A stretch of DNA of 64,000 nucleotides from Acidobacteriota bacterium (GCA_019639255.1 JAHBSF010000010.1:1-64000); one strand, 5' to 3'; positions 1-9,036 are shown, counted from the first letter of the stretch. Notes: generated by a model from the sequence alone, not told the origin. Numbers and translations: made by a program.

Positions 1-34
1 CAATCGATGATCGGAAATAGGCGAGGAAGTACTG

Positions 35-2212
35 ATGGCAGAGTTCACTTGGGTTCCCATATACGAAGAAATCGGCAGGAAAATCCTGGAGTTTGAGGAT
101 CGGCAATCCGGGTTGATTGCATTGACCCGGCGGATGGCCGAAAGGGGGCGTTCCACTGTTTCGATCAGTGATCGGGATGTAGATGGGCGAGAGTTTGAGT
201 TGGCGGAGATGGATCCGTTTACCTTCCTCGCGAACTTCAACCGCGGACTCAAAGAAGAGAACCGGCGGGCGATCATCGCCGCAATCAAGGAGGAATGGGG
301 GCTGACCTCGGATGTTCCCTCGGATTTCCACGGCCTGCCGGTTGTCAATCTTCAATCCGCGTGGTTCATCAGCTATGCGTTTAGGCGGAGCACGGATGAC
401 GTCCCAAAGTTGTGGCGACTGGCGCGCGAGACGGTTCGGAAAGAGTCGGAGGGTTTCGATCCGGCGGTTCTTGACGACTGTCTGCAAATCAGGGGGGTAG
501 GCCTGCCGAAGCTGACGATGGGAATGTTCTGGCTTTGCCCGAACAAATACATCGCGGTTGATCAGAAGAATGTCGACTTCTTCAGTAAACGCAGTATCAC
601 GTTGGGCGCAAGGACTGCAGCCGGATACCTGAACTTTCTGGCGCAAGTAAAAGACAAACTCGGACGCGATTTCCCGGCGCTTTCGCATCAGGCGTATCTG
701 GAGCCTGGAGAGGGTAAAGAGGACAAAAGACGCAATCCGGCGACAAAGGAATCGTCCAAGGTCGGGTTCTGGACTCTCAGCGTTGGAGAAGGCGGACGTA
801 TGTGGCCTGAGTTTTCAGAAAAAAGCATCATAGCCATCAACTTTGATCTGGCGAAGGATTTGAGAGAGTTTCCTGATCGCAATTCAATACGGCAATTTCT
901 GGCCGACATTCGCGGAGTATCCATAGAGAATGAATGGTCGCAGGTAAACAACAGCCTTGCATGCTGGCAGTTCGTTCACGACATGAAGCCGGGTGATATT
1001 GTCTTCGCCAAGCACGGTATGCAGACCCTCTACGGCGTAGGTCGGATTACAAGCGACTACATCTACGACGCGAGCCGCCCCGACAACCGGCATCAGCGGC
1101 GGGTGGAATGGCTGGCCGAAGGGAATTGGCCTTTACCGAAAGACAGCCGCGTCGCTGCGAAAACACTCACCGACATCGCCAAATACGGGGATTGGCATGT
1201 GCGGCTTGCGCGGCGCGCCGGCCTCGATCTGAGCGACCCACACAATCCAAAAGTCATCGCGCCGGACGATGAGTGGGAATCAATCGCAAATGCGCCGGAA
1301 CCGTCGGAAGAGTCCGGGTATGAAACAAGCAAAAGGGCAGCGCTATATAGAATAGAAACCGCACTACAGGAAATTTTCATGTCCCAGGCAGAACTCGACG
1401 CCGTCATCGGCAGATTGAAGCGAAAGAAGAATCTCATTCTTCAAGGCCCGCCCGGAGTCGGGAAAACTTTTGTCGCAAAGCGGCTCGCTTACCTGATGAT
1501 GGGCGAGAAGGATTACTCGCGAATCGAGATGATCCAGTTTCATCAGGCGTACTCTTACGAAGATTTCATTCAGGGATATCGCCCCGACGGCCGAGGCGGG
1601 TTCCAGCTTCGGAACGGAATCTTTCATGAATTCAGCCAAAAGGCGCGCCGGGATCCGGATCGCTCCTATTTTTTCATCATCGACGAAATCAACCGCGGCA
1701 ACCTGAGCAAGATTTTCGGCGAAGTGATGATGCTGATGGAAGCCGACAAGCGCGGCGAGGGATGGCAGGTGACGCTGACTTATGGCGATGGCGAAAAGTT
1801 CTTCCTGCCGGAAAATCTCTACCTGATCGGAACGATGAACACCGCCGACCGGTCGCTTGCACTCGTTGATTACGCGCTCCGCCGCCGTTTTGGTTTTGTC
1901 AACCTGATGCCGCGATTTGAAAGCGCAGTTTTTGCACAGCTTCTCGGCGGCGCCGGTGTGGGGCAGGAACTGATTGCCAGGATTCGCAATCGATTCCGCA
2001 TTCTGAACGAAATGATCGCAGCCGACGCGCGCAATCTCGGTCCGGGTTATTGCATCGGCCACAGTTTCTTCTGTCCGGGCGAGCAGCGGATCGGTGATGG
2101 TGAAGCGTGGTACCGCGAAGTGATCGAGTCGGAGATTCGGCCCCTGCTCGAAGAGTACTGGCTCGATGAGCCGGAAAAGATCGATGATCAGGTGAGAGTG
2201 CTGCTTGCATAA
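35..2212 (+). CDS. mcrB: McrB-like GTP-dependent restriction subunit with EVE-like DNA-recognition region
   Basis: This is the motor subunit of a modification-dependent McrBC restriction system, which translocates DNA using GTP and drives the McrC nuclease. The 725-residue protein has an N-terminal region of about 230 residues I do not recognise. A segment at about 245-365 resembles an EVE/PUA-like modified-base reader (VGEGGRMWPEF ... KPGDIVFAKHGM). The AAA+ module has Walker A GPPGVGKT (residues 471-478), Walker B FFIIDEINRG (D550, E551) and the McrB signature MNTADRSLALVD. ATG at 35 has GAGGAAG six bases upstream. The stop overlaps the start of mcrC by 8 nt, so the two are translationally coupled. 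The family is clear; the methylation target cannot be read from the sequence. Confidence 0.93.
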   Translation: MAEFTWVPIYEEIGRKILEFEDRQSGLIALTRRMAERGRSTVSISDRDVDGREFELAEMDPFTFLANFNRGLKEENRRAIIAAIKEEWGLTSDVPSDFHGLPVVNLQSAWFISYAFRRSTDDVPKLWRLARETVRKESEGFDPAVLDDCLQIRGVGLPKLTMGMFWLCPNKYIAVDQKNVDFFSKRSITLGARTAAGYLNFLAQVKDKLGRDFPALSHQAYLEPGEGKEDKRRNPATKESSKVGFWTLSVGEGGRMWPEFSEKSIIAINFDLAKDLREFPDRNSIRQFLADIRGVSIENEWSQVNNSLACWQFVHDMKPGDIVFAKHGMQTLYGVGRITSDYIYDASRPDNRHQRRVEWLAEGNWPLPKDSRVAAKTLTDIAKYGDWHVRLARRAGLDLSDPHNPKVIAPDDEWESIANAPEPSEESGYETSKRAALYRIETALQEIFMSQAELDAVIGRLKRKKNLILQGPPGVGKTFVAKRLAYLMMGEKDYSRIEMIQFHQAYSYEDFIQGYRPDGRGGFQLRNGIFHEFSQKARRDPDRSYFFIIDEINRGNLSKIFGEVMMLMEADKRGEGWQVTLTYGDGEKFFLPENLYLIGTMNTADRSLALVDYALRRRFGFVNLMPRFESAVFAQLLGGAGVGQELIARIRNRFRILNEMIAADARNLGPGYCIGHSFFCPGEQRIGDGEAWYREVIESEIRPLLEEYWLDEPEKIDDQVRVLLA

Positions 2213-3254
2213 CGAATCCGGGGCGGTCATCCCCATTCAGAACATCTACTATCTGCTGTGTTACGCCTGGGATCATTTGGACGAGGGCGCGATGGTCGAT
2301 GTCGACTCGATCGAGAGCCCGGAGTTGGCCGATCTCTTCGCGCGGGTACTGCTTTCCGGCACGCGCCATTTGATTCGGCGAGGCTTTGACCGCGGCTATC
2401 TGCCGTTTGCGGAAGCGATGAGCCGACTGCGTGGGAAGATCGACATCGCTGCGACGATGACGGTGAACTTGCAGCGCGGAGGGGTGGCGTATTGCGAGTT
2501 TGATGAGCTTGATCACGACGTTCTTCACAACCGTATTCTGAAGACGACGATGGCGAGGCTCGTCCACGTCGATCGACTCGATGAGAAGAACCGCGAGGGG
2601 TTGGCCGAAGTGCTGCGCCGTCTACGCGACGTGACTCCGATTACGCTCAACGCGGGCATTTTTCGCCGTGTGCAGCTTCATCGCAACAATCGCTTCTATG
2701 GATTCCTGCTCAATGTTTGCGAGTTGGTGCATGAAAATTTGTTTGTTGAAGAGGAAAGCGGTCGTCGTCGATTCCGCGACTTTCTGCGGGACGAGATGAA
2801 GATGAGATTGCTTTTTGAGTCTTTCATTTTCAACTTTTTCAGGATCGAACAGCGTGTTTACCGGGTCGATAGACCGAAGATTCAGTGGCGCGGGGAGTTC
2901 GATGATCAAGCAGCGCGCGATCTCATCCCGGAGATGCGTACCGACGTCTGCCTGATCAACTCCGAACGCAAGGTAATCATCGACTGCAAGTTCTATCGGG
3001 ATGCGTTTCAGCGCAATCGGGGCGTGCCGAAACTCCGATCCGAGAATCTTTACCAGTTGTTCGCGTATTTGAAGAACAAAGAACTTGATCCCGGTTGGGA
3101 AAATTGCGAGGGAATGCTGATCTACCCGACGGTCAATGAGTCGCTCGACCTGAACTTCAACCTGCACGGGCATCCGGTTCGCATCCGGACGGTCAATCTG
3201 AATCAGGATTGGCGGCAAATCAAACGAGACCTGCTGAATATCATCGATGTATAA
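2205..3254 (+). CDS. mcrC: McrC nuclease subunit
   Basis: This is the nuclease partner of the McrB-like ATPase upstream, cleaving DNA once McrB has bound modified sites. The 349-residue protein has a McrC-type N-terminus (IQNIYYLLCYAWDHL) and a PD-(D/E)xK active site near the C-terminus (RTDVCLI ... VIIDCKFY, D247, D260, K262). It starts at TTG 2205 inside the end of mcrB, with GGTGAGAG a few bases before. An 8-nt overlap of this kind is normal for stoichiometric coupling. The gene ends 77 bp before the convergent hicB gene. The length is in the usual range for the family. Confidence 0.92.
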   Translation: MHNESGAVIPIQNIYYLLCYAWDHLDEGAMVDVDSIESPELADLFARVLLSGTRHLIRRGFDRGYLPFAEAMSRLRGKIDIAATMTVNLQRGGVAYCEFDELDHDVLHNRILKTTMARLVHVDRLDEKNREGLAEVLRRLRDVTPITLNAGIFRRVQLHRNNRFYGFLLNVCELVHENLFVEEESGRRRFRDFLRDEMKMRLLFESFIFNFFRIEQRVYRVDRPKIQWRGEFDDQAARDLIPEMRTDVCLINSERKVIIDCKFYRDAFQRNRGVPKLRSENLYQLFAYLKNKELDPGWENCEGMLIYPTVNESLDLNFNLHGHPVRIRTVNLNQDWRQIKRDLLNIIDV

Positions 3255-3331
3255 CGATGGCGGCGTTTTCCCGGTGCGTGATCAGTGCGAGTTATGGAGT
3301 ACGGCTCCCAGCTATCTGCCGTCGCGCCGGG

Positions 3332-3673
3332 TCAACGCGCCGAGGTCGTTGGCGTGACGGCCTGGCGCAGAGCTTCTTCGATCAGACTGTTGAGGCTCTT
3401 GCCGGTCTTTTTGGCGCGCAGGTGAAGCGCGCGGTGAAGATCTGGCGCCACTCGCAGAGAGAGCGTGCCCGAGAATGGCTTGTCCGGATCTTCACCGCGC
3501 GCCTTGCAAAACTCCAGGTAGTCATCGACCGAATCGCGAAACGCTTTCTCCAATTGTTTGACCGTAGTTCCCTGAAACGTGATGACGTCTCGCGTATTGA
3601 TGACCTCACCGTGAAAGATATGGGCCTCTTCGTCATAGGCCACGATTCCCTGATATCCTTTATAAGTCAGCAT
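3332..3673 (-). CDS. hicB: HicB family antitoxin
   Basis: This is the antitoxin of a HicAB type II toxin-antitoxin pair. It neutralises the HicA RNase and represses the operon. The 113-residue protein has the HicB N-terminal fold (MLTYKGYQGIVAYDEEAHIF, FHGEVINTRDVITFQG). It ends in a ribbon-helix-helix DNA-binding segment (SGTLSLRVAPDLHRALHLRA). An upstream extension of the frame is possible, but ATG 3673 directly follows the hicA stop (gap 5 nt) and matches the family start. Toxin precedes antitoxin. Convergent with mcrC, the pair fits the defence island here. Family assignment is strong. Confidence 0.88.
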   Translation of the reverse strand: MLTYKGYQGIVAYDEEAHIFHGEVINTRDVITFQGTTVKQLEKAFRDSVDDYLEFCKARGEDPDKPFSGTLSLRVAPDLHRALHLRAKKTGKSLNSLIEEALRQAVTPTTSAR

Positions 3674-3678
3674 CGTTG

Positions 3679-3936
3679 TCACTCCGGTTTGATTCCGGCT
3701 GCCTCCAGGAACCTGCGCATGGATCTGACCGCACCTCTGTCGGTTTCTTTCGCGGGGTGCGGTCGATGGAATACTGCGCGCACATCGCGCAAAGCAATCC
3801 GGACGCGCGAATCGCGCCCTTCGCTCAGTTCCGCTCCAAACGCCGGCAGCATTTTCTCTATATCGTCCCAGGCGATGTTGGCCAGGACGGGATCCTGGAA
3901 AATCGCCGCCAGCGTCTTGCCGTGCTTGCCCTTCAT
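3679..3936 (-). CDS. hicA: HicA-like mRNA interferase toxin
   Basis: This is the toxin of the HicAB pair, a small double-stranded-RNA-binding-fold RNase that cleaves mRNA when free of HicB. The 85-residue protein begins MKGKHGKTLAAIF. It carries the HicA core with a conserved histidine in VFHRPHP and an SRVRIALRD strand. ATG 3936 is chosen because it matches family length; in-frame ATG 3945 and GTG 3954 are alternatives and none has a strong ribosome binding site. It lies immediately upstream of hicB in the same operon. Expression is probably autoregulated through the HicB C-terminal DNA-binding region, but I could not identify an operator. Confidence 0.85.
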   Translation of the reverse strand: MKGKHGKTLAAIFQDPVLANIAWDDIEKMLPAFGAELSEGRDSRVRIALRDVRAVFHRPHPAKETDRGAVRSMRRFLEAAGIKPE

Positions 3937-4205
3937 GCAAAGCATTGGTATCACGAAACGCTACCAGTTGCAACTCGGGGAGTTTTTGGAGTGCGCTGAG
4001 TACGCGGGGGCTTCAGGGCATAAATCTGGAAAGAGAATTGCTTATGAAGAGCAGAGCGTTATGAAGAGTAGAGCGTCTGGTGAATTTAGAAACTTCCTGA
4101 CGGATGGTAAACTTCTGACGTGCAAAGGCTAAAAAGCTGTTACAGACTTTCCGGGGTCGCGAAAGCGGAATTCCGCTCTGTGCAGGACGCGCGAGGGGGC
4201 TACAG
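3937..4205. other. Divergent intergenic region between hicA and dsbB
   Basis: This region of about 270 bp should hold the promoters of hicA (minus) and dsbB (plus). I see no clear sigma70 hexamers. A 17-bp unit (TATGAAGAGYAGAGCGT) is tandemly duplicated at 4043-4059 and 4060-4076, differing at one base; it could be an operator or chance. No gene is supported here. Confidence 0.5.
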
Positions 4206-4631
4206 ATGCCAATGATTCGTCGCAGCGATTTGCCGTATCTGGCGTGGGTGATCGCACTGGTCTCAACGGTCGGCAGCCTCTTCTTCAGCGAGGTGATGGG
4301 GCTTCAGCCGTGCGTGCTGTGCTGGTACCAGCGCATCGCCGTCTACCCGCTGGTCTTCATCATCGGAGCCGGAATCATCATGCGGGACCGGCGTATGAAG
4401 TATTACGCGCTGCCGCTGTGTCTGGCGGGTTTGGCGGTCTCGGCATACCATAATCTGCTTTACTACGGGATCATACCGGAAAGTATCACGCCCTGCGTGC
4501 AGGGTGTGCCGTGCACCGAGCGGCAGATCGAGTGGCTCGGCTTCATCACGATCCCGCTGATGGGGCTTGCGGCGTTCGCCGGCGTAGCCTTGTGCCTGCT
4601 GTTTTATAAACCGGAAAAAGAGGGTGTGTAA
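4206..4631 (+). CDS. dsbB: Disulfide bond formation protein DsbB-like
   Basis: This inner-membrane thiol oxidase reoxidises a periplasmic DsbA-type protein and passes electrons to quinone. The 141-residue protein has four hydrophobic segments. The first cysteine pair is in CVLCWYQR (C36, C39), and a second periplasmic pair is at C97 and C103 (TPCVQGVPC), as in short DsbB/BdbC proteins. ATG 4206 is preceded by GAGGGGG. Its stop lies 1 nt before the ATG of the thioredoxin-fold gene downstream, so the two form an oxidase/oxidant operon. Confidence 0.93.
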   Translation: MPMIRRSDLPYLAWVIALVSTVGSLFFSEVMGLQPCVLCWYQRIAVYPLVFIIGAGIIMRDRRMKYYALPLCLAGLAVSAYHNLLYYGIIPESITPCVQGVPCTERQIEWLGFITIPLMGLAAFAGVALCLLFYKPEKEGV

Positions 4632-4632
4632 G

Positions 4633-5313
4633 ATGAGAAAAGAGATCAAGATTCTGGTCCTGATAGCTGTGGTAGTCGCGGTCGCCGCAGTGCTGGCTGC
4701 GAATTACTACAGGGAGTCGAAGCAGGGCGAGCGCAGGGAGACGGCTACGGCCGACAACCTGCTGGTGCGCCCCGACAGCGCTGTGCTGGGGCCGGCGGAC
4801 GCCACTGTCACCATGGTCGAGTTCCTGGACCCGGAGTGCGAGTCGTGCGCGGCGTTCAGCCACGTCGTGAAGAGGATTCTGAAGGACTACGCCGGCAAGG
4901 TGAGGCTCGTGGTGAGATACATGCCTTTCCACCCGAACTCCGCGCTCGCCGCCAGCTACATTGAGGCGGCGGGCGAGCAGGGGAAATACTGGGAGATGCA
5001 GGATCTTCTGTTCCGCCGCCAGTCCGAGTGGGGCGAGATACACGGGCACGGGGCGCAGGTTGAGGCGGCGGCGCGGCGCGAGCCGCCCTCCGTCCTCTTC
5101 GAGAGGTACGCGGCGGAGCTGGGGCTCGACGTGGGAAGGGTGCGCGCGGCGGTGGCCGAGAACCGCTACGCGTCGAAGATCGAGCGCGACATGAGAGACG
5201 GCCAGAGCCTCGGCGTCTCGAAGACCCCGACCTTCTTCGTCAACGGCAGGATACTTATGCTGTTCGGCGAAGAACCCCTGAGGGCTCTTATTGATGAAGA
5301 ATTGATGAGGTAG
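4633..5313 (+). CDS. Membrane-anchored DsbA-family thiol oxidoreductase
   Basis: This DsbA/BdbD-like protein introduces disulfides into exported proteins and is served by the upstream DsbB. The 226-residue product has an N-terminal membrane anchor (residues about 6-26). Its thioredoxin fold carries a CESC active site (C69, C72) in place of CPHC, and a cis-proline loop SKTPTFFVNG. ATG 4633 is preferred over GTG 4624 because AGAGGG lies about 9 nt upstream. More than half of its arginine codons are AGG/AGA, unlike neighbouring genes that favour CGC, which hints at a different origin. Family A repeat copy 1 follows directly. Confidence 0.9.
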   Translation: MRKEIKILVLIAVVVAVAAVLAANYYRESKQGERRETATADNLLVRPDSAVLGPADATVTMVEFLDPECESCAAFSHVVKRILKDYAGKVRLVVRYMPFHPNSALAASYIEAAGEQGKYWEMQDLLFRRQSEWGEIHGHGAQVEAAARREPPSVLFERYAAELGLDVGRVRAAVAENRYASKIERDMRDGQSLGVSKTPTFFVNGRILMLFGEEPLRALIDEELMR

Positions 5314-5340
5314 GGATGCAGCAACTCCCGGTTTAGGAGG

Positions 5341-5440
5341 AAAGAGAGATAACGGAACAAACGAAATGAAACGAAAAGAACGGAAAAGTTGAATATTTCC
5401 GTTTGTTCCGTCTAATTTCGTTTGTTTCGTTATCTTTTTT
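5341..5440. repeat. Palindromic repeat family A, copy 1
   Basis: The left arm GAGAGATAACGGAACAAACG pairs with the right arm ending in CGTTTGTTTCGTTATC, followed by six T. It lies between dsbA and recQ on the same strand. With the T-run it could terminate dsbA transcription. The flank CAGCAA(C/T)TCC recurs next to copy 7. Confidence 0.9.
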
Positions 5441-5470
5441 CCAGCAATTCTCCGTCAAAGAGGTAGATGA

Positions 5471-7564
5471 TTGTCGGGCGCATCACGACAGGAAGCATCA
5501 ACGCTGCTTCGGCGCGCCGTTGCCGATCCGAAGGCCGAGTTTCGCGACGGGCAATGGGAGTCGATTGATGCGCTGGTCGCTGATCGGGCGCGATTGCTTG
5601 TAGTCGAGCGAACGGGGTGGGGCAAGAGCCTCGTCTACTTTATGGCGACGCGATTGCTGCGCAACCGGGGCGTCGGCCCGACGCTCCTCATCTCGCCGCT
5701 GCTGGCGCTGATGCGCAATCAGATCGCCGCCGCTTCACGTCTCGGTCTGCGCGCTGAAACGATCAATTCCTCCAACCCGGAACAGTGGACAGACATTCAC
5801 CGTCGCCTGCGGGCAGATGATGTGGACCTGTTGATCGTCTCCCCGGAACGGCTCTCGGATGACGACTTCCGCGAGAATGCGCTTATGCCGATCGCCGGCC
5901 GCGTCGGTCTATTCGTCGTCGACGAGGCGCACTGCATCTCGGATTGGGGCCATGACTTTCGCCCCGACTACCGCCGAATCACGCGCGTCCTTCAGGCATT
6001 GCCGCGCAATCTGCCCGCGCTGGCGACTACGGCCACCGCCAACGATCGCGTGGTCGCCGACATACGCGAGCAGCTCGGGCCCGATCTCCAGCTCGTGCGC
6101 GGCCCACTCGCGCGCGAATCGCTGCGGCTGCAAAACATCCGGCTTCCGGGCCAGGCGGAACGTATGGCCTGGCTTGCCGAACATCTCGGCGAGATTCCGG
6201 GCAGCGGCATCATCTATGCGCTGACGGTTGCCGATGCACAGCGATTGGCCGCCTGGCTGCAATCCCGGGGCATCGGCGCAGCCGCCTATTACGGGAGCCT
6301 GGAGAACGACAAGCGCGTAGCGCGCGAAGATCAGCTTCTCAACAATCGAATCAAGGCTATTGTAGCGACGAGCGCGCTCGGGATGGGCTTCGATAAACCG
6401 GATCTCGGCTTCGTCATTCACTTTCAGCGGCCCGGCTCCGTCATTCACTACTATCAGCAGGTCGGTCGCGCCGGCCGCGGCGTCAGCGACGCTTACGGAA
6501 TCCTTCTCGGCGGAGATGAGGATGAGCGCATTGCCGAATACTTCATCGCTTCGGCATTTCCGCCCGAAGCGCAAACGCGCGAGGTCCTGGATGCGCTCAA
6601 TGACGCCGACGCAGGATTATCGTTGAGCGAGTTGGAAGGGCGGATCAATCTGCCGGGTAAACAGATAGGGAAAGTGCTGAAGATACTCGCCGCCCGAACT
6701 CCTGCGCCCATCGTGCGCCGGAACAGGAAATGGTATGCAACCCCGGTCGTGTATCACCCGGATTCGGAGAAGATCGGGAAGCTGGCCAGACTGCGGCGGC
6801 GGGAACAGGCGCGTATGCGCGAATACATGGCGGGCAGAACCTGTTTGATGGAGTATTTGCGAAGTGAACTCGACGATGAGCACGCCAGTGTCTGCGGGAG
6901 ATGCGCCAATTGCGCGGGCCTGTTGTTGTCGGAGAGCTATTCGGAGGAACTGGCCGAACAGTCGCAAGTATTCCTGCGCCGGAGCGAGCGGTGGATCCGG
7001 CCGCACGACTGGTGGCCGGGAGATGCGCTTCGCGCCTATAGGTGGCGCGGCCCGATTTCCGAGACGCTGAAGATGCAGACGGGGCGCGCTCTGTCGGTCT
7101 GGATGGATGAGGGATGGGGCGGCCTTGTGCAAAAGGGGAAACAGGTGGATGGACGCTTCGATGATCGTCTGGTAGAGGCGTCGGCAAGCATGATTCGGGA
7201 ACGATGGCGTCCGCATCCGGCGCCTGCCTGGGTGACGTGCGTGCCTTCGGCGAATCAGCCGACGCTCGTGCCCGACTTCGCCGCGCGACTGGCGGCTGCG
7301 CTCGGATTGCCGTTTATCGATTGCGTAGCGAAGAAACGCGATTCGCTGCCGCAAAAAGGACGAAACAACAATTACCAGCAGGCGCGCAATCTCGCCGGCG
7401 TATTCGGCGTCGATCAGAGGCTTGTCAGGCGTGAACCTGTTTTGCTGGTGGATGACATGGTAGATTCGCGGTGGACGATGACGATAGTCGCCGCGCTGTT
7501 GCGCACGGTGGGGGCGACAGTCGTTCATCCGTTTGCACTGGCGCAGACATCGACGCTGGATTGA
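5471..7564 (+). CDS. RecQ-like helicase with C-terminal phosphoribosyltransferase domain (PsyrT/RqlH-like)
   Basis: The 697-residue protein is a RecQ-family superfamily 2 helicase. It has motif I TGWGKS (about 49-54), DEAH box VVDEAHCISDWG (about 150) and the RecQ arginine-finger region QQVGRAGRG. A four-cysteine zinc site follows (CLMEYL ... VCGRCANC, about 458-478). The C-terminus is a type I phosphoribosyltransferase domain with loop VLLVDDMVDSRWT (about 657-669). This architecture, next to a DprA-like gene, is that of the PsyrTA/RqlHI toxin-antitoxin and phage-defence systems, in which the helicase is the toxin (family knowledge from memory). TTG 5471 is used, with AGAGGT about 8 nt upstream. 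Toxicity here is inferred. Confidence 0.88.
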   Translation: MSGASRQEASTLLRRAVADPKAEFRDGQWESIDALVADRARLLVVERTGWGKSLVYFMATRLLRNRGVGPTLLISPLLALMRNQIAAASRLGLRAETINSSNPEQWTDIHRRLRADDVDLLIVSPERLSDDDFRENALMPIAGRVGLFVVDEAHCISDWGHDFRPDYRRITRVLQALPRNLPALATTATANDRVVADIREQLGPDLQLVRGPLARESLRLQNIRLPGQAERMAWLAEHLGEIPGSGIIYALTVADAQRLAAWLQSRGIGAAAYYGSLENDKRVAREDQLLNNRIKAIVATSALGMGFDKPDLGFVIHFQRPGSVIHYYQQVGRAGRGVSDAYGILLGGDEDERIAEYFIASAFPPEAQTREVLDALNDADAGLSLSELEGRINLPGKQIGKVLKILAARTPAPIVRRNRKWYATPVVYHPDSEKIGKLARLRRREQARMREYMAGRTCLMEYLRSELDDEHASVCGRCANCAGLLLSESYSEELAEQSQVFLRRSERWIRPHDWWPGDALRAYRWRGPISETLKMQTGRALSVWMDEGWGGLVQKGKQVDGRFDDRLVEASASMIRERWRPHPAPAWVTCVPSANQPTLVPDFAARLAAALGLPFIDCVAKKRDSLPQKGRNNNYQQARNLAGVFGVDQRLVRREPVLLVDDMVDSRWTMTIVAALLRTVGATVVHPFALAQTSTLD

Positions 7565-7589
7565 ATACACCGTTAACGAAGTTATTTGA

Positions 7590-7682
7590 GAAACGAAGGG
7601 GAACCGCGGAACACGCGGAAGGCACGGAAATATCGTTCAATTCCGTGATTTCCGTCGATTCCGTGTATTCCGCGTTCTCTGT
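7590..7682. repeat. Palindromic repeat, divergent family A member (copy 2)
   Basis: The left arm CGCGGAACACGCGGAAGGC pairs roughly with a right arm rich in TTCCGTG/TTCCGCG. It shares the CGGAA unit structure of family A but has CGCGGAA instead of GATAACGG. It sits between the helicase and the DprA-like gene, inside a probable toxin-antitoxin operon. Confidence 0.7.
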
Positions 7683-7710
7683 TCACCTCTCAATTGCAGG
7701 AATATATCGC

Positions 7711-9036
7711 TTGAACGATCCCGGACACATACTCTCTCCCGATACCCAGGCGACGCTGCTTCTTTGCGGCATTTTCGGTAAAGACGATGCGGAGATGAAG
7801 CCGCTGACGACGGCGCCGTACAACCGGCTTGCCGACTGGTTGCGGCAGCAGGGCTTGCGCCCGGGAGACCTGCTGAATTCTGAGGGGCGGCGACGATTGG
7901 AGCAGGCCGGAGATGAAGCTCCCGATACGCAGACCATACTGCGGTTGCTCGGACGCGGGGCGGCGCTGGCGCTTGCCGTAGAACGGTGGAGCAATCAGGG
8001 GCTATGGGTCATCAGTCGCGGAGATGAGCGGTATCCGAGGCAAATGAAATCGAAGATGGCCCGTCAGGCGCCGCCAATCCTCTACGGTGCGGGGAATGCC
8101 GATTTATTAGGGCGCGAAGGGCTCTCGATCGTCGGTTCGCGGGATGCGGATCAGAAGGCATTGCAATTTACGCGAAACCTGGCGAGGTGGTGCGCGGCTT
8201 CCGGGATAACTGTCATTTCGGGCGGGGCGAAGGGCATCGATGAAACGGCGATGCTGGCGGCGATCGACGCCGGCGGTGCGGTGATTGGCGTGCTGGCAGA
8301 CGGGTTGGAACGCGAGACGGTTTCGCGCAAATACAGAGAGGCGCTGCGGCGTGGGCGCCTTGTCCTGATCTCTCCCTACTGGCCGGGAGCAAGATTTTCA
8401 GCCGGCGCGGCGATGGGAAGAAACAGGTTGATTTACACGCTGGCAGAGGCGGCTCTGGTGGTGAGTTCATCGTTCGAGCAGGGAGGCACGTGGAACGGAG
8501 CGGTCGAGGATCTGAAACATCGCTGGACGCCGATGCTCGTGCGGGACGATGCAGATGCGCCGGAGGGGAATCACCGATTGATCGAGCTTGGCGCCATCGC
8601 GCTCACCACGTGCGTGGACCGATCTGATGATGATGAGATTGCGAGTTTGAGGCTTGGTGGAATCGCTGCGGAATGGCAACGGCGGACCGAGATGCTCGAA
8701 ACGGCCCCTTTGAATACGGCGGTTATCGATGCGCCTGCTACAGATTTATATGGGGCAAAAGCAAAGAAGAAACGCGCTGCACGAGCAAAGCGTGAGCCCG
8801 AAGCGTCGCTGCCTGATCTGTCGGAGGCGTTCTGGAACGAACAGATCAGACCGACGCTCGAACGCCTGCTTGTTTTGCCGGCAACTGAGAAAGCGGTAGC
8901 CTCTGCGCTTGGAGTAGAGCTGAAACAGGCGAAACTCTGGCTTGGGCGAGCGGTCGATGAGGGAATGGTGATCAAGGCAGGGCGACCGGCGCGATATGAG
9001 TTGAACAAACAGCCAACGCTTATACCGGTCGATTGA
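7711..9036 (+). CDS. DprA-like Rossmann protein with C-terminal winged helix (PsyrA/RqlI-like antitoxin)
   Basis: The 441-residue protein has a DprA/Smf Rossmann fold. Diagnostic segments are LSIVGSRDADQKALQFTR, ISGGAKGIDETAMLAAID and a RNRLIYTLAEAALVV strand. It ends in a winged-helix-like region (LGVELKQAKLWLGRAVDEG). It is not the usual competence DprA context, since it follows the RecQ-PRTase gene. In PsyrTA and RqlHI the DprA-like partner restrains the helicase, so antitoxin is the likely role. TTG 7711 is chosen because CAGGAA lies about 8 nt upstream and earlier in-frame codons run through the palindromic repeat. C-terminal residues 330-370 are basic and low-complexity. Confidence 0.85.
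   Translation: MNDPGHILSPDTQATLLLCGIFGKDDAEMKPLTTAPYNRLADWLRQQGLRPGDLLNSEGRRRLEQAGDEAPDTQTILRLLGRGAALALAVERWSNQGLWVISRGDERYPRQMKSKMARQAPPILYGAGNADLLGREGLSIVGSRDADQKALQFTRNLARWCAASGITVISGGAKGIDETAMLAAIDAGGAVIGVLADGLERETVSRKYREALRRGRLVLISPYWPGARFSAGAAMGRNRLIYTLAEAALVVSSSFEQGGTWNGAVEDLKHRWTPMLVRDDADAPEGNHRLIELGAIALTTCVDRSDDDEIASLRLGGIAAEWQRRTEMLETAPLNTAVIDAPATDLYGAKAKKKRAARAKREPEASLPDLSEAFWNEQIRPTLERLLVLPATEKAVASALGVELKQAKLWLGRAVDEGMVIKAGRPARYELNKQPTLIPVD

Noticed and set aside
7471-7710. Longer N-terminus for the DprA-like protein
   Set aside because: The extension overlaps the end of the helicase gene and runs through a palindromic repeat; TTG 7711 has a ribosome binding site.
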